Positions 10,620-17,925 of a stretch of DNA of 64,000 nucleotides are shown here, piece after piece; the first letter of the stretch is position 1, and each line of letters starts with the position of its first letter. The DNA comes from Nisaea acidiphila. Lineage in GTDB: Bacteria > Pseudomonadota > Alphaproteobacteria > Thalassobaculales > Thalassobaculaceae. A model generated the notes under the pieces. It searched no databases. It was not told where the DNA came from and saw only the letters and a program-made list of their open reading frames with translations. Location: contig NZ_CP102480.1 in NCBI RefSeq assembly GCF_024662015.1, positions 620,001 to 684,000 of the forward strand. The letters run 5' to 3'. Made by a program: the position numbers and the translations under genes.

Positions 10620-12281
10620 TCAGCTCTCCACTGCGCGGCCGCGCAGGGCGAAGAGGCCCCGCGGACGCTTCTGGATAAAGAGGATGATGGCGACGAGCAC
10701 CAGGATCTTGCCCAGCACCGCACCCGCCCACGGCTCCAGCAGCTTGTTCACCACGCCGAGCGACATCGCCCCGGCGAAGGCGCCCCAGAGGTTGCCGACG
10801 CCGCCGAACACGACGACCATGAAGCTGTCGACGATATAGGCCTGACCGAGGTTCGGGCTGACATTGTCGATCTGGCTGAGCGCGACCCCCGCGATCCCGG
10901 CGATACCCGAGCCCAGGCCGAAGGTCATCGCATCCACGCGTCCGGTCGGAATGCCCATGGCACGGGCCATCTCCCGGTTCTGGGTCACGGCGCGCATCTG
11001 CAGGCCGAATGCCGACTTCTTCAGCACCAGCAGCACCGCGCCGAGGACGCAGAGCGAGAACAGGATGATGTAAAGGCGGTTATAGGTCAGCGTAATGCCC
11101 GCTACGGATTCCATCGCTCCCTGCATCCATTCGGGCGAGCCGACCTCGCGGTTGGTCGGGCCGAATACGGAACGTACCGCCTGTTGCAGGATCAGGCTGA
11201 TGCCCCAGGTCGCAAGCAGGGTTTCCAGCGGACGGCCATAGAGGAAACGGATGCACCCCCGCTCCATCGCCACGCCGACCAGCGCGGAGACGAGAAACGC
11301 CGCCGGAAGCGCGACAGCCAGAGACCAGCCGAACAGCTCCGGTGCCGCAGCGCGGAAGCCTTCCTGGATCACGAAGGTTGTATAGGCCCCGAGCATGACC
11401 ATTTCGCCATGCGCCATATTGATGACGCCCATGACGCCGAAGGTGATCGCCAGCCCCATCGCCGCGAGCAGCAGGACTGAGCCGAGGCTAATGCCCTGAT
11501 AGAGATGCTCGACCGTCCGCCAGAACTGCAGGCGCCGCTCCATGTCAGCGAGAGCGTCTTCGGCCGCGGCGCGGACATCCGCGTCCGGTTCTCTCCAGGT
11601 CTCGCCATCCTTCAAGAGAAGCCGCGAGAGCATCACGCGGCTGTCGGGGTCGGTGCGCCCGGCCAGCACTCCAACCGCGCCGAGCCGGTCTTCCGCCTTG
11701 TCTGACTGCAATCGGATCGACGCCTGCGCCAATACCAGTGCGTCTTTTACGGCGGGGTCCTCTTCCTTGGACAGCGCAGTCTCCAGGAGCGGAAGCATGC
11801 CGAGATCGTCCGATTTAAGGAGCCCCTGTGCGGCCTCCAGACGGCGTTGCGGGTCCGGGCTCATGAGGGTCAGCGAACCCATCGTGGCCTTAACGGAAGA
11901 ACGTAGCTTGTTGTTCGTCTTGACCCGTTTGACGTCCCGGGAGCCGGCAAGACCGATTTCAGCACCCGTTACCGGATCGATGAGCAAGAGTTGTCGGCCT
12001 TCCGCCTTGCGCCCGATCACGACCTTCTTGTCACTCTTGCGGGTATAGAGGTCACGTCCGACGAGAGCCTCGAGAATCCCGATCACTTCCGGCGCACCGG
12101 TCGCGATCATCCGATCGACGACCTCCTGCTTCTTCGAGAGCTTGGCCGTGCCGAGCTCCGTCACGAGGCTTTCAAGCTTCTCGGCCGCCTGTACGGCGAT
12201 CGGCGCCAGCAGCGCCATCGCGATAAAGAGGACCATCAGGAAACCGGAAAATCCGCGGTCAATCCTGCGACGTGCGGGCAT
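10620..12281 (-). CDS. urtB: Urea ABC transporter permease UrtB with N-terminal periplasmic repeat domain
   Basis: 553 residues, much longer than amino-acid LivH permeases (about 300). A signal peptide (about 1-32, ending VQAAE) is followed by a roughly 230-residue soluble domain of alpha-helical HEAT-like repeats, then the LivH-type permease with ISLGSVLLLAAMGLAITFGVMGVINMAHGEMVMLGAY split across the first helices. This architecture is the known UrtB form. It follows urtA after an 85-base gap that contains a strong hairpin (12324-12353). GAAGGG lies before its ATG. Confidence 0.95.
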   Translation of the reverse strand: MPARRRIDRGFSGFLMVLFIAMALLAPIAVQAAEKLESLVTELGTAKLSKKQEVVDRMIATGAPEVIGILEALVGRDLYTRKSDKKVVIGRKAEGRQLLLIDPVTGAEIGLAGSRDVKRVKTNNKLRSSVKATMGSLTLMSPDPQRRLEAAQGLLKSDDLGMLPLLETALSKEEDPAVKDALVLAQASIRLQSDKAEDRLGAVGVLAGRTDPDSRVMLSRLLLKDGETWREPDADVRAAAEDALADMERRLQFWRTVEHLYQGISLGSVLLLAAMGLAITFGVMGVINMAHGEMVMLGAYTTFVIQEGFRAAAPELFGWSLAVALPAAFLVSALVGVAMERGCIRFLYGRPLETLLATWGISLILQQAVRSVFGPTNREVGSPEWMQGAMESVAGITLTYNRLYIILFSLCVLGAVLLVLKKSAFGLQMRAVTQNREMARAMGIPTGRVDAMTFGLGSGIAGIAGVALSQIDNVSPNLGQAYIVDSFMVVVFGGVGNLWGAFAGAMSLGVVNKLLEPWAGAVLGKILVLVAIILFIQKRPRGLFALRGRAVES

Positions 12282-12323
12282 GAAGACACCCTTCCCAAAA
12301 ACTGCGCGCTGATGCGATGTGCG

Positions 12324-12353
12324 CCGGAGCGCGGCGATGGCGCCGCGCTCCGG
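12324..12353 (-). promoter_or_regulatory. Intercistronic hairpin between urtA and urtB
   Basis: A perfect 13-bp stem (12324-12336 with 12341-12353) and a 4-base loop, about 14 bases after the urtA stop. No T-run follows directly, so it is better read as an mRNA-stabilising or partial-termination element. Such elements are known after genes for periplasmic binding proteins, which are needed in excess over the permease. Confidence 0.7.
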
Positions 12354-12366
12354 TCGCGATATGTGC

Positions 12367-13650
12367 TTAGAAGCGCGGCTTCTCGCAGTTGCCGCAGACC
12401 CACGGATAGGTCCAGTCCGCGGTCAGCTTGGCGCTTTCCGGGATGAAGTCGGACCAGGCATCGCCAACCACGACGTCGTCGGTGGCGGAGACGATCTCGA
12501 ACTGGCCGTCCTCAAGGATTTCGCCGATCAGCACCGGCTTGGAGAGGTGATGGTTGGTGTTCATCACCGCCGTGCCGCCGGTCAGGTTCTTGACGGTCTG
12601 GCCGTACATCGCCTGACGGACCGCATCGACGTCGGTGGTACCGGCCTGCTCGACCGCCTGCACCCACATCTTGAAGCCGATATAGTGGGCTTCCATCGGG
12701 TCGTTGGTCACGCGCTTCTCGTCCTTGATGAAGGCATGCCACTTCTCGATGAAGTCGGCGTTCTCCGGCGTATCGACGGACATGAAGTAGTTCCAGGCAG
12801 CCAGGTGACCGACCAGCGGGCCGGTATCGAGACCGGCAAGCTCTTCTTCACCGACGGAGAAGGCGACCACCGGAATGTCCTCGGCCTTGATGCCCTGGTT
12901 GGCCAGTTCCTTGTAGAACGGCACGTTGGCATCGCCGTTGATCGTGGAGACGACCGCGGTCTTCTTGCCCTGGCTGGCGAATTCCTTCACCTGGGCGACG
13001 ATGGTCTGCCAGTCGGAATGACCGAACGGCGTGTAGTTTTCCATGATGTCGGCATCGCTGATGCCTTTGGCGTTCAGGTAGGAGCGCAGGATCTTGTTGG
13101 TCGTGCGCGGATAGACGTAATCGGTGCCGAGCAGGACGATGCGCTTGGCTTCGCCGCCCTCTTCGCCGAGCAGATAGTCGACCGCCGGGATCGCCTGCTG
13201 GTTCGGCGCGGCGCCGGTATAGAACACGTTGCGGGAGGATTCCTCACCCTCGTACTGCACCGGATAGAACAGCATGCCGTTCAGTTCCTCGAAAACCGGC
13301 AGCACCGATTTGCGGGACACCGAAGTCCAGCAGCCGAAGGTGACCGCGACGCCCTCTTTCGAGATCAGTTCGCGTGCCTTCTCGGCGAAGAGCGGCCAAT
13401 CGGAGGCCGGATCGACGACTACGGGCTCGAGCTTCTTGCCGAGCAGGCCGCCTTTGGCATTCTGATCTTCGATCAGCATCAGCATGGCATCTTTCAGCGT
13501 GGTCTCGCTGATCGCCATGGTTCCGGAAAGCGAATGCAGGACGCCGACCTTGATGGTCTCCTGCGCCTGGGCAATCCCCATGCCCGCCGTCGCGGCAAGG
13601 CCCAAGGCCATTGCCGCAAGGGCGCTTTTCCACTTTGTGAGCTTCCCCAT
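12367..13650 (-). CDS. urtA: Urea ABC transporter substrate-binding protein UrtA
   Basis: Periplasmic urea-binding protein, 427 residues. Sec signal peptide about 1-29 with cleavage after AQA. The mature part begins ETIKVGVLHSLSGTMAISE and contains TFGCWTSVSRKSVLPVFEE and LFYPVQYEGEESS, both UrtA hallmarks. The C-terminus WVCGNCEKPRF has two cysteines that could form a disulfide. First gene of urtABCDE. A GGGAGA lies before the ATG, and the leader starts from a sigma-54 element at 13699-13714. Confidence 0.97.
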   Translation of the reverse strand: MGKLTKWKSALAAMALGLAATAGMGIAQAQETIKVGVLHSLSGTMAISETTLKDAMLMLIEDQNAKGGLLGKKLEPVVVDPASDWPLFAEKARELISKEGVAVTFGCWTSVSRKSVLPVFEELNGMLFYPVQYEGEESSRNVFYTGAAPNQQAIPAVDYLLGEEGGEAKRIVLLGTDYVYPRTTNKILRSYLNAKGISDADIMENYTPFGHSDWQTIVAQVKEFASQGKKTAVVSTINGDANVPFYKELANQGIKAEDIPVVAFSVGEEELAGLDTGPLVGHLAAWNYFMSVDTPENADFIEKWHAFIKDEKRVTNDPMEAHYIGFKMWVQAVEQAGTTDVDAVRQAMYGQTVKNLTGGTAVMNTNHHLSKPVLIGEILEDGQFEIVSATDDVVVGDAWSDFIPESAKLTADWTYPWVCGNCEKPRF

Positions 13651-13671
13651 GATTTAGTTCTCCCAAGTCCA

Positions 13672-13687
13672 GGGTTGTTGTTGCACC
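13672..13687 (-). repeat. 16-base repeat, copy 1, in the urtA 5' leader
   Basis: On the minus strand it reads GGTGCAACAACAACCC. If transcription starts 12 bases after the -12 element (about 13688), this occupies nucleotides 2-17 of the urtA mRNA. It is a CA-rich leader of the type bound by ABC-transporter-regulating small RNAs in other bacteria. An identical copy lies at 13936-13951. Confidence 0.75.
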
Positions 13688-13698
13688 GCACACGGAAC

Positions 13699-13714
13699 AG
13701 CAAGTGCTGTGCCA
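13699..13714 (-). promoter_or_regulatory. Sigma-54 (-24/-12) promoter of urtABCDE
   Basis: The minus strand reads TGGCACAGCACTTGCT, a full match to the RpoN consensus TGGCACR-N4-TTGCW with the required GG-N10-GC spacing. Predicted start of transcription is near 13688, 38 bases before the urtA ATG. Confidence 0.88.
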
Positions 13715-13824
13715 CCCTGAGGGGGTCCCGCAAAACCCGTAACAAAAGTGACTTTTAACAGAACCTTAAAAGGCTTTCTTACGACGCTATGTTGCCGGAG
13801 ACATTCGGAGGAGCGACGCATAGT

Positions 13825-13841
13825 TGCACCAATAATGTGCA
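13825..13841. promoter_or_regulatory. NtrC-like enhancer site upstream of urtA
   Basis: TGCACC-AATAA-TGTGCA, one mismatch from the NtrC dyad TGCACC-N5-GGTGCA. It is centred about 120 bases upstream of the urtA -24 element, a normal enhancer distance. Being symmetric it could also serve a plus-strand transcript. Confidence 0.7.
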
Positions 13842-13935
13842 GTGCCTGTTTTTTAACCTCTTGTTATAACTTCCAGGCCCATTGACCTGGCGCGCGGCCA
13901 TGAACATTTGAAAGTGGGACTTCGTCCCCTAAGCG

Positions 13936-13951
13936 GGGTTGTTGTTGCACC
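13936..13951 (+). repeat. 16-base repeat, copy 2, outside any gene
   Basis: The plus strand reads GGGTTGTTGTTGCACC, identical to copy 1 at 13672-13687. A plus-strand RNA containing it would be perfectly complementary over 16 bases to the predicted 5' end of the urtA mRNA. No sigma-54 element precedes it on the minus strand, so it is not simply a duplicated promoter. Confidence 0.7.
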
Positions 13952-13963
13952 ACTCGACCCTGG

Positions 13964-13987
13964 CCCGTGCGCCTAAAAGCGCACGGG
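13964..13987. other. Perfect 9-bp hairpin beside repeat copy 2
   Basis: CCCGTGCGC and GCGCACGGG around a 6-base loop (CTAAAA), 12 bases downstream of repeat copy 2 on the plus strand. No T-run follows on either strand, so it is not a standard terminator. It could be the 3' structure of a small RNA or a protein site. Confidence 0.45.
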
Positions 13988-14325
13988 TAGGGCGCGCTCG
14001 ATTGGTCGCATCGCTCCATCGTCCCGCAAACGTCCGGTCACCGGCCTCATGCGGCCTTAAAAGCGATCAGGCCGAGAGACAGAGGTCGATTTCTCCCGCG
14101 AGATCCGGCACCGGACGAGAGAACAGTCCGCTCCGCATCATTGAGCACCACCGGAAGCGACGTAACGTCCTGTGCGGCCAGCACTAATGCGCGTCTTTCA
14201 AGCTCTTACCGGCCAATTAAGAAGCTGCATCTCATGGAGCGGGGAGATATACTCGTTTTCAATGTAAATTCGCCCGACAGAACGCAGGGCTGGGTGGGCC
14301 GTTAGGGAAACAGGGGGCCGCATTA

Positions 14326-16017
14326 ATGTCTTTGAATATGTCCACGAAGTTGACCGCACTGGTTCTCTTCATGGCAGCCGCGCTCTGCGGTTTTGCCGGT
14401 TTCGCAATCTGGACCATGTCCGACGTGAAATCACAGGTGGAGCAGATCACTTCCACCGATACGCCCATCGCGACCCTGGTCGGCTCAGCGGTAGAAAGCC
14501 AACTGCAGCAGGAAATGGCCCTCCATATCGCGCTCTCGGTTGCCGCGCAGGGCCGCGGCGCTTTTGCCGACGAATATCTTGAACAGTTCGCGACCTACGG
14601 CTCCGCCGTCGATACCAAGCTGGCGGAGATCAACAAACTCCTGAAGCCCGTCGTCGAGGCCGGCGGCGACCGCGGTCTGGAATATGCAGAGGTCCAGAAA
14701 TTGCTGGCCGAAATCGAGGTGGAGCATGACGAGATCACCAAGACCGGCCAGACCGTCATCACCCAGCTCAAGGCGCTGATCAAGGCTGCCTCGGGACGCA
14801 TTCCGCGCCTCTCCCATCTCAGCACCCACACCAGCAAGATCGAGGAGATGCAAACCCGCCTGAACACCCATGTCCACCAGCTTCTGGACCGGGTCAACGG
14901 CATGTCGAGTGCTTCCGTGGAAGCCATCAACGCAGCCGAGCAGCGGGCGATCAGCAGCCTGACGATCGCCGCCGTGATTGCCGTCTCCCTGTCTCTCATC
15001 GTCGGCATTCCGCTCGCCATCGGAATCCGCCGCCGTCTCAACGCCGCCGTCGCAGCGGTGGATCGTTTCGCAGCCGGCGACCTGACGGCGGATGTCCCGG
15101 TCAGCGGCTCGAACGACGAAATCGGCCGTGTCATGAAGGCGATCGATGCGATGCAGAAGAACCTGCAGGATATGCTGGGCACGATCCGGACGGTGTCGGG
15201 CGGTGTCACCAGCGGCAGCAGCGAGCTGCGGCAGACCGCCCAGCAGGTGTCGGACGGCGTCAACGATCAGGCATCCAGCGTGCAGGAGACCTCCGCGGCT
15301 ATGGAGGAGATGACTGCGGGCATCCGGCAGAATGCAAAGAATGCCGAAGAAACCGAGAAGGTTTCAGAGCGGATGGCAACCGAAGCCAGCCGCTGTGCCG
15401 ACGCCATGACTGCGACCGCGGCCGCCATGAAGGACATTTCCGACAAGATCCTCGTCGTCGAGGAAATCACCCGGAAGATCGAGCTTCTGGCGCTCAACGC
15501 ATCCGTCGAGGCCGCGCGTGCCGGTGAGCATGGTCGCGGCTTCGCGGTCGTGGCTTCCGAGGTTTCCCGTCTCGCCGAGATCTCGAAGCAAGCGGCAAGC
15601 GAGATTCAGGACGCGTCCGCCGATGGCCGCGAAGCGGCGGAGAATACGAACCGCCTGCTGAACGACCTGCTACCGGAAATCACCCGGACCAAGGATCTTG
15701 TTCAAGGTATTACCGCAGCGAGCGAGGAGCAGTCGGTCGGCGCCGACGAGATCAATGTGGCCATTCACCGCCTGAACACGGTGATCCAGCAGAACGCGGC
15801 CGCCGCACAACAGATGGCGGCGACATCCGGCGCCCTCGCCGGACGCGGCCGGGAACTGCAGGACTCCGTGTCCCGGTTCAAGCTTAATGGTGTCGCCTCC
15901 CCAGCTATGGCGGAGGCCGCTCCGGCACCGGCGAAAGCCAAAGCGAAAGCGAAGTCCGAAAGCGAGGACGACGCGCAGGAAGACAAGATCACGTCTGGCG
16001 ACTTTGGAAAATACTGA
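14326..16017 (+). CDS. Methyl-accepting chemotaxis protein (transmembrane)
   Basis: 563 residues. Membrane segments at about 9-30 and 212-236 flank a helical periplasmic sensor of about 180 residues (four-helix-bundle type). HAMP follows (about 235-290), then the MCP signalling domain with the hairpin tip [31 protein letters not shown] across two helices. The C-terminus is a low-complexity Ala/Lys linker and lacks an NWETF-type tether. Start ATG has AGGGGG upstream. It is followed by cheR overlapping its end and by cheB, so the three form one operon. Ligand unknown. The long upstream region is shared with urtA, but no evidence ties it to urea. Confidence 0.92.
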   Translation: MSLNMSTKLTALVLFMAAALCGFAGFAIWTMSDVKSQVEQITSTDTPIATLVGSAVESQLQQEMALHIALSVAAQGRGAFADEYLEQFATYGSAVDTKLAEINKLLKPVVEAGGDRGLEYAEVQKLLAEIEVEHDEITKTGQTVITQLKALIKAASGRIPRLSHLSTHTSKIEEMQTRLNTHVHQLLDRVNGMSSASVEAINAAEQRAISSLTIAAVIAVSLSLIVGIPLAIGIRRRLNAAVAAVDRFAAGDLTADVPVSGSNDEIGRVMKAIDAMQKNLQDMLGTIRTVSGGVTSGSSELRQTAQQVSDGVNDQASSVQETSAAMEEMTAGIRQNAKNAEETEKVSERMATEASRCADAMTATAAAMKDISDKILVVEEITRKIELLALNASVEAARAGEHGRGFAVVASEVSRLAEISKQAASEIQDASADGREAAENTNRLLNDLLPEITRTKDLVQGITAASEEQSVGADEINVAIHRLNTVIQQNAAAAQQMAATSGALAGRGRELQDSVSRFKLNGVASPAMAEAAPAPAKAKAKAKSESEDDAQEDKITSGDFGKY

Positions 16018-16843
16018 CCTGATCCAGGCGGAGTTCGAGGAACTCCGCCGGCTGGCGCACCACAAGTTCGGAATCATCGTTCCAGCGAATGCGGAAAGTT
16101 TTCTGGACTCGCGCCTGCGTGGCTTCATGAGCATGTCGGGCCATGGCTCGATCCCCGAACTCCTGCGTGACGCCCGCAGCGACGGGCGAGAAGACCTGCT
16201 GATCAACGTGGTCGAGCATCTTTCGACCAATCACAGCTACTTCTACCGCGAGCCGGCGCATTTCGAGTTTCTCACCAAGACCCTGTTGCCGGAGCTGCAG
16301 GAAAGCCTGCGCAAGTCGCGCTCGCGGGATATCCGCGTGTGGAGCGCCGCCGCCGCGGCCGGCGAGGAAGCCTATTCGGTCGTCATGGCGATGCGGGAAT
16401 ATTTCGGTCCGCATTACCAGGATTTCGACGCCGGCGTATTGGCTACGGACATCGCCACGGCGGCGCTGCGCCGGGGGACTCTCGGCGAATACAGGTCCGA
16501 CCAGTTCCGGCATATGCCCCCGCTCTGGAGGGAGAAATACCTCGAGTATCTGGGAGACGATGCCTACCGGGTAGTCAAGCCGGTGCGCGACGACGTCATG
16601 TTCCGCTGGCTCAACCTGACCGAGTCACTCGACATGTTACGCGGACGCTATCATCTGATACTCTGCCGTAACGTCATGATTTATTTCGACGATATGACGC
16701 GGGAGAACCTGGTGCGCAATCTCGCCAATCTGCTGGCGCCCGGCGGATATCTCTTTATCGGCCATACCGATAATCCGGATCATGCCCGGATCTATCTCGA
16801 TCAGGTGCGGCCGGCGATCTTCCGCAAGAAAGCGAAATCTTGA
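16004..16843 (+). CDS. cheR: Chemotaxis protein methyltransferase CheR
   Basis: SAM-dependent glutamate methyltransferase acting on the receptors. Visible features: N-terminal helical domain, then NHSYFYREPAHFEFL, the SAM-binding IRVWSAAAAAGEEAYSVVM (the usual CSTGEE-like motif degenerate to AAAAGEE), LATDIATAALRRG, FRWLNL and LILCRNVMIYFD. The start is uncertain. The frame is open from an ATG at 15887 deep inside the MCP gene, but the TTG at 16004 gives about 279 residues, the normal CheR length, and overlaps the MCP stop by 14 bases. No strong ribosome site is seen, suggesting coupling. The replaced Cys/Ser/Thr in the SAM loop is worth noting but does not prove loss of activity. Confidence 0.9.
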   Translation: MENTDLIQAEFEELRRLAHHKFGIIVPANAESFLDSRLRGFMSMSGHGSIPELLRDARSDGREDLLINVVEHLSTNHSYFYREPAHFEFLTKTLLPELQESLRKSRSRDIRVWSAAAAAGEEAYSVVMAMREYFGPHYQDFDAGVLATDIATAALRRGTLGEYRSDQFRHMPPLWREKYLEYLGDDAYRVVKPVRDDVMFRWLNLTESLDMLRGRYHLILCRNVMIYFDDMTRENLVRNLANLLAPGGYLFIGHTDNPDHARIYLDQVRPAIFRKKAKS

Positions 16844-17919
16844 GCGCTCCTGCCGACATTCTCGTCGTCGCCCTCGACCCCCTCCTGCGCAAGGTCGTGA
16901 CGGAGAACGTGACGCCTTTCGCGGAAGGCGCAACCGTATTGGCCGTCTCCCAGACCCGTGCCACGCCCGAACGCCTGGGAGCGGCCGCAGTCGTCGTCCT
17001 TGCCGCGAGGGACAACGACTACACCGGGCTGAGACCGGTTTTCGATCTGGTCAAGGCGGCGGACCGTCCGACGCTGCTCGTGACCGCAGGCGAGAGCTCC
17101 GAGGCCCGCGCCGCCGCCGCCGATCTCCGGATTCCCGGCGCTCTGCACATCGCGATCCCTGAGCTCGATATCCGCGAAGAGCTGCGCGCGATAGCCCCGA
17201 AACTGGAGGCCGCGCTCAAGCAGGCACGGCGGGACCGCGCACGCGCCGGGCCGGCGCCAACAGCCACGCCACCCCGCCCCGCTTCCCCGGCGCCCGCAGT
17301 GGAGAAGCCGCGTCCGCCGGAGGATCTCGGCGCGCCCTATCTCGGCACGGTGATCTGTATCGGCGCGTCGACCGGCGGAACCGATGCATTGCTGACGGTG
17401 CTTTCCGGTCTCGACCGGAACTGCCCGCCGGTCGCCATCGTCCAGCATATGCCGAAGGATTATGTCGCCGATTTCGCAAGCCGGCTGGACCAGTCCTGCC
17501 GCATCGATGTCGAGATCGCGCATGACGGCCAGGCCTTGCGGCCCGGGCTCGCCGTGGTCGCGCCGGGCGACCGTCAGTTCCGGCTGCGCAAAGGGAATAA
17601 AGGCATCTGGACCGCACTCGGGGAAAGCGAACGGATTGGCGGGCACTGTCCGGCCGTGGATGTGATGATGAAATCCGCGGCACAGGAACTCGGGAAGAAA
17701 TCGGTCGGCGTCATTCTGACCGGCATGGGCCGCGACGGCGCCGAGGGTTTGCTTGCGATGCGCCAGGCCGGCGCGCGGACGGCGGCCCAGGACGAGGAAA
17801 CCTCCGTCGTCTACGGCATGCCGAAAGTGGCGTTCGAGGAAAAGGCGGCGGACACCGTCCTGCCGCTAAAGAAAATCGCCAACTGGATCTCCGGCGTCAC
17901 CCTGCAATTGCCGAAATAG
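16840..17919 (+). CDS. cheB: CheB methylesterase with a degenerate N-terminal receiver
   Basis: Receptor glutamate methylesterase/deamidase. The C-terminal catalytic domain (about 165-359) has the full triad: Ser177 in IGASTGG, His203 in VQHMP and Asp298 in GMGRDGAEG. Residues 5-128 fold-match a receiver, but the acidic pair is reduced to ALD, the phospho-acceptor position is Ala55 (VVVLAARD) and the conserved Lys-Pro is replaced by AIP. A Pro/Ala linker joins the two. TTG start at 16840 overlaps the cheR stop. It is convergent with cheA with only 6 bases between. A stand-alone CheB-type receiver is encoded at 22063-22485. Confidence 0.9.
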   Translation: MSAPADILVVALDPLLRKVVTENVTPFAEGATVLAVSQTRATPERLGAAAVVVLAARDNDYTGLRPVFDLVKAADRPTLLVTAGESSEARAAAADLRIPGALHIAIPELDIREELRAIAPKLEAALKQARRDRARAGPAPTATPPRPASPAPAVEKPRPPEDLGAPYLGTVICIGASTGGTDALLTVLSGLDRNCPPVAIVQHMPKDYVADFASRLDQSCRIDVEIAHDGQALRPGLAVVAPGDRQFRLRKGNKGIWTALGESERIGGHCPAVDVMMKSAAQELGKKSVGVILTGMGRDGAEGLLAMRQAGARTAAQDEETSVVYGMPKVAFEEKAADTVLPLKKIANWISGVTLQLPK

Positions 17920-17925
17920 CGGGCG

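Larger units (their letters stand above)
13651..14325. other. 675-base divergent intergenic region between urtA and the chemoreceptor gene
   Basis: It contains the urtA sigma-54 promoter, an NtrC-like dyad, two copies of a 16-base repeat and a perfect 9-bp hairpin, each listed separately. No convincing protein-coding frame is present. The part from about 14000 to 14325 probably holds the chemoreceptor promoter, but no clear -35/-10 or flagellar sigma element was recognised there. Confidence 0.5.

Noticed and set aside
13964-13987. Hairpin considered as a classical rho-independent terminator
   Set aside because: No T-run follows on either strand.
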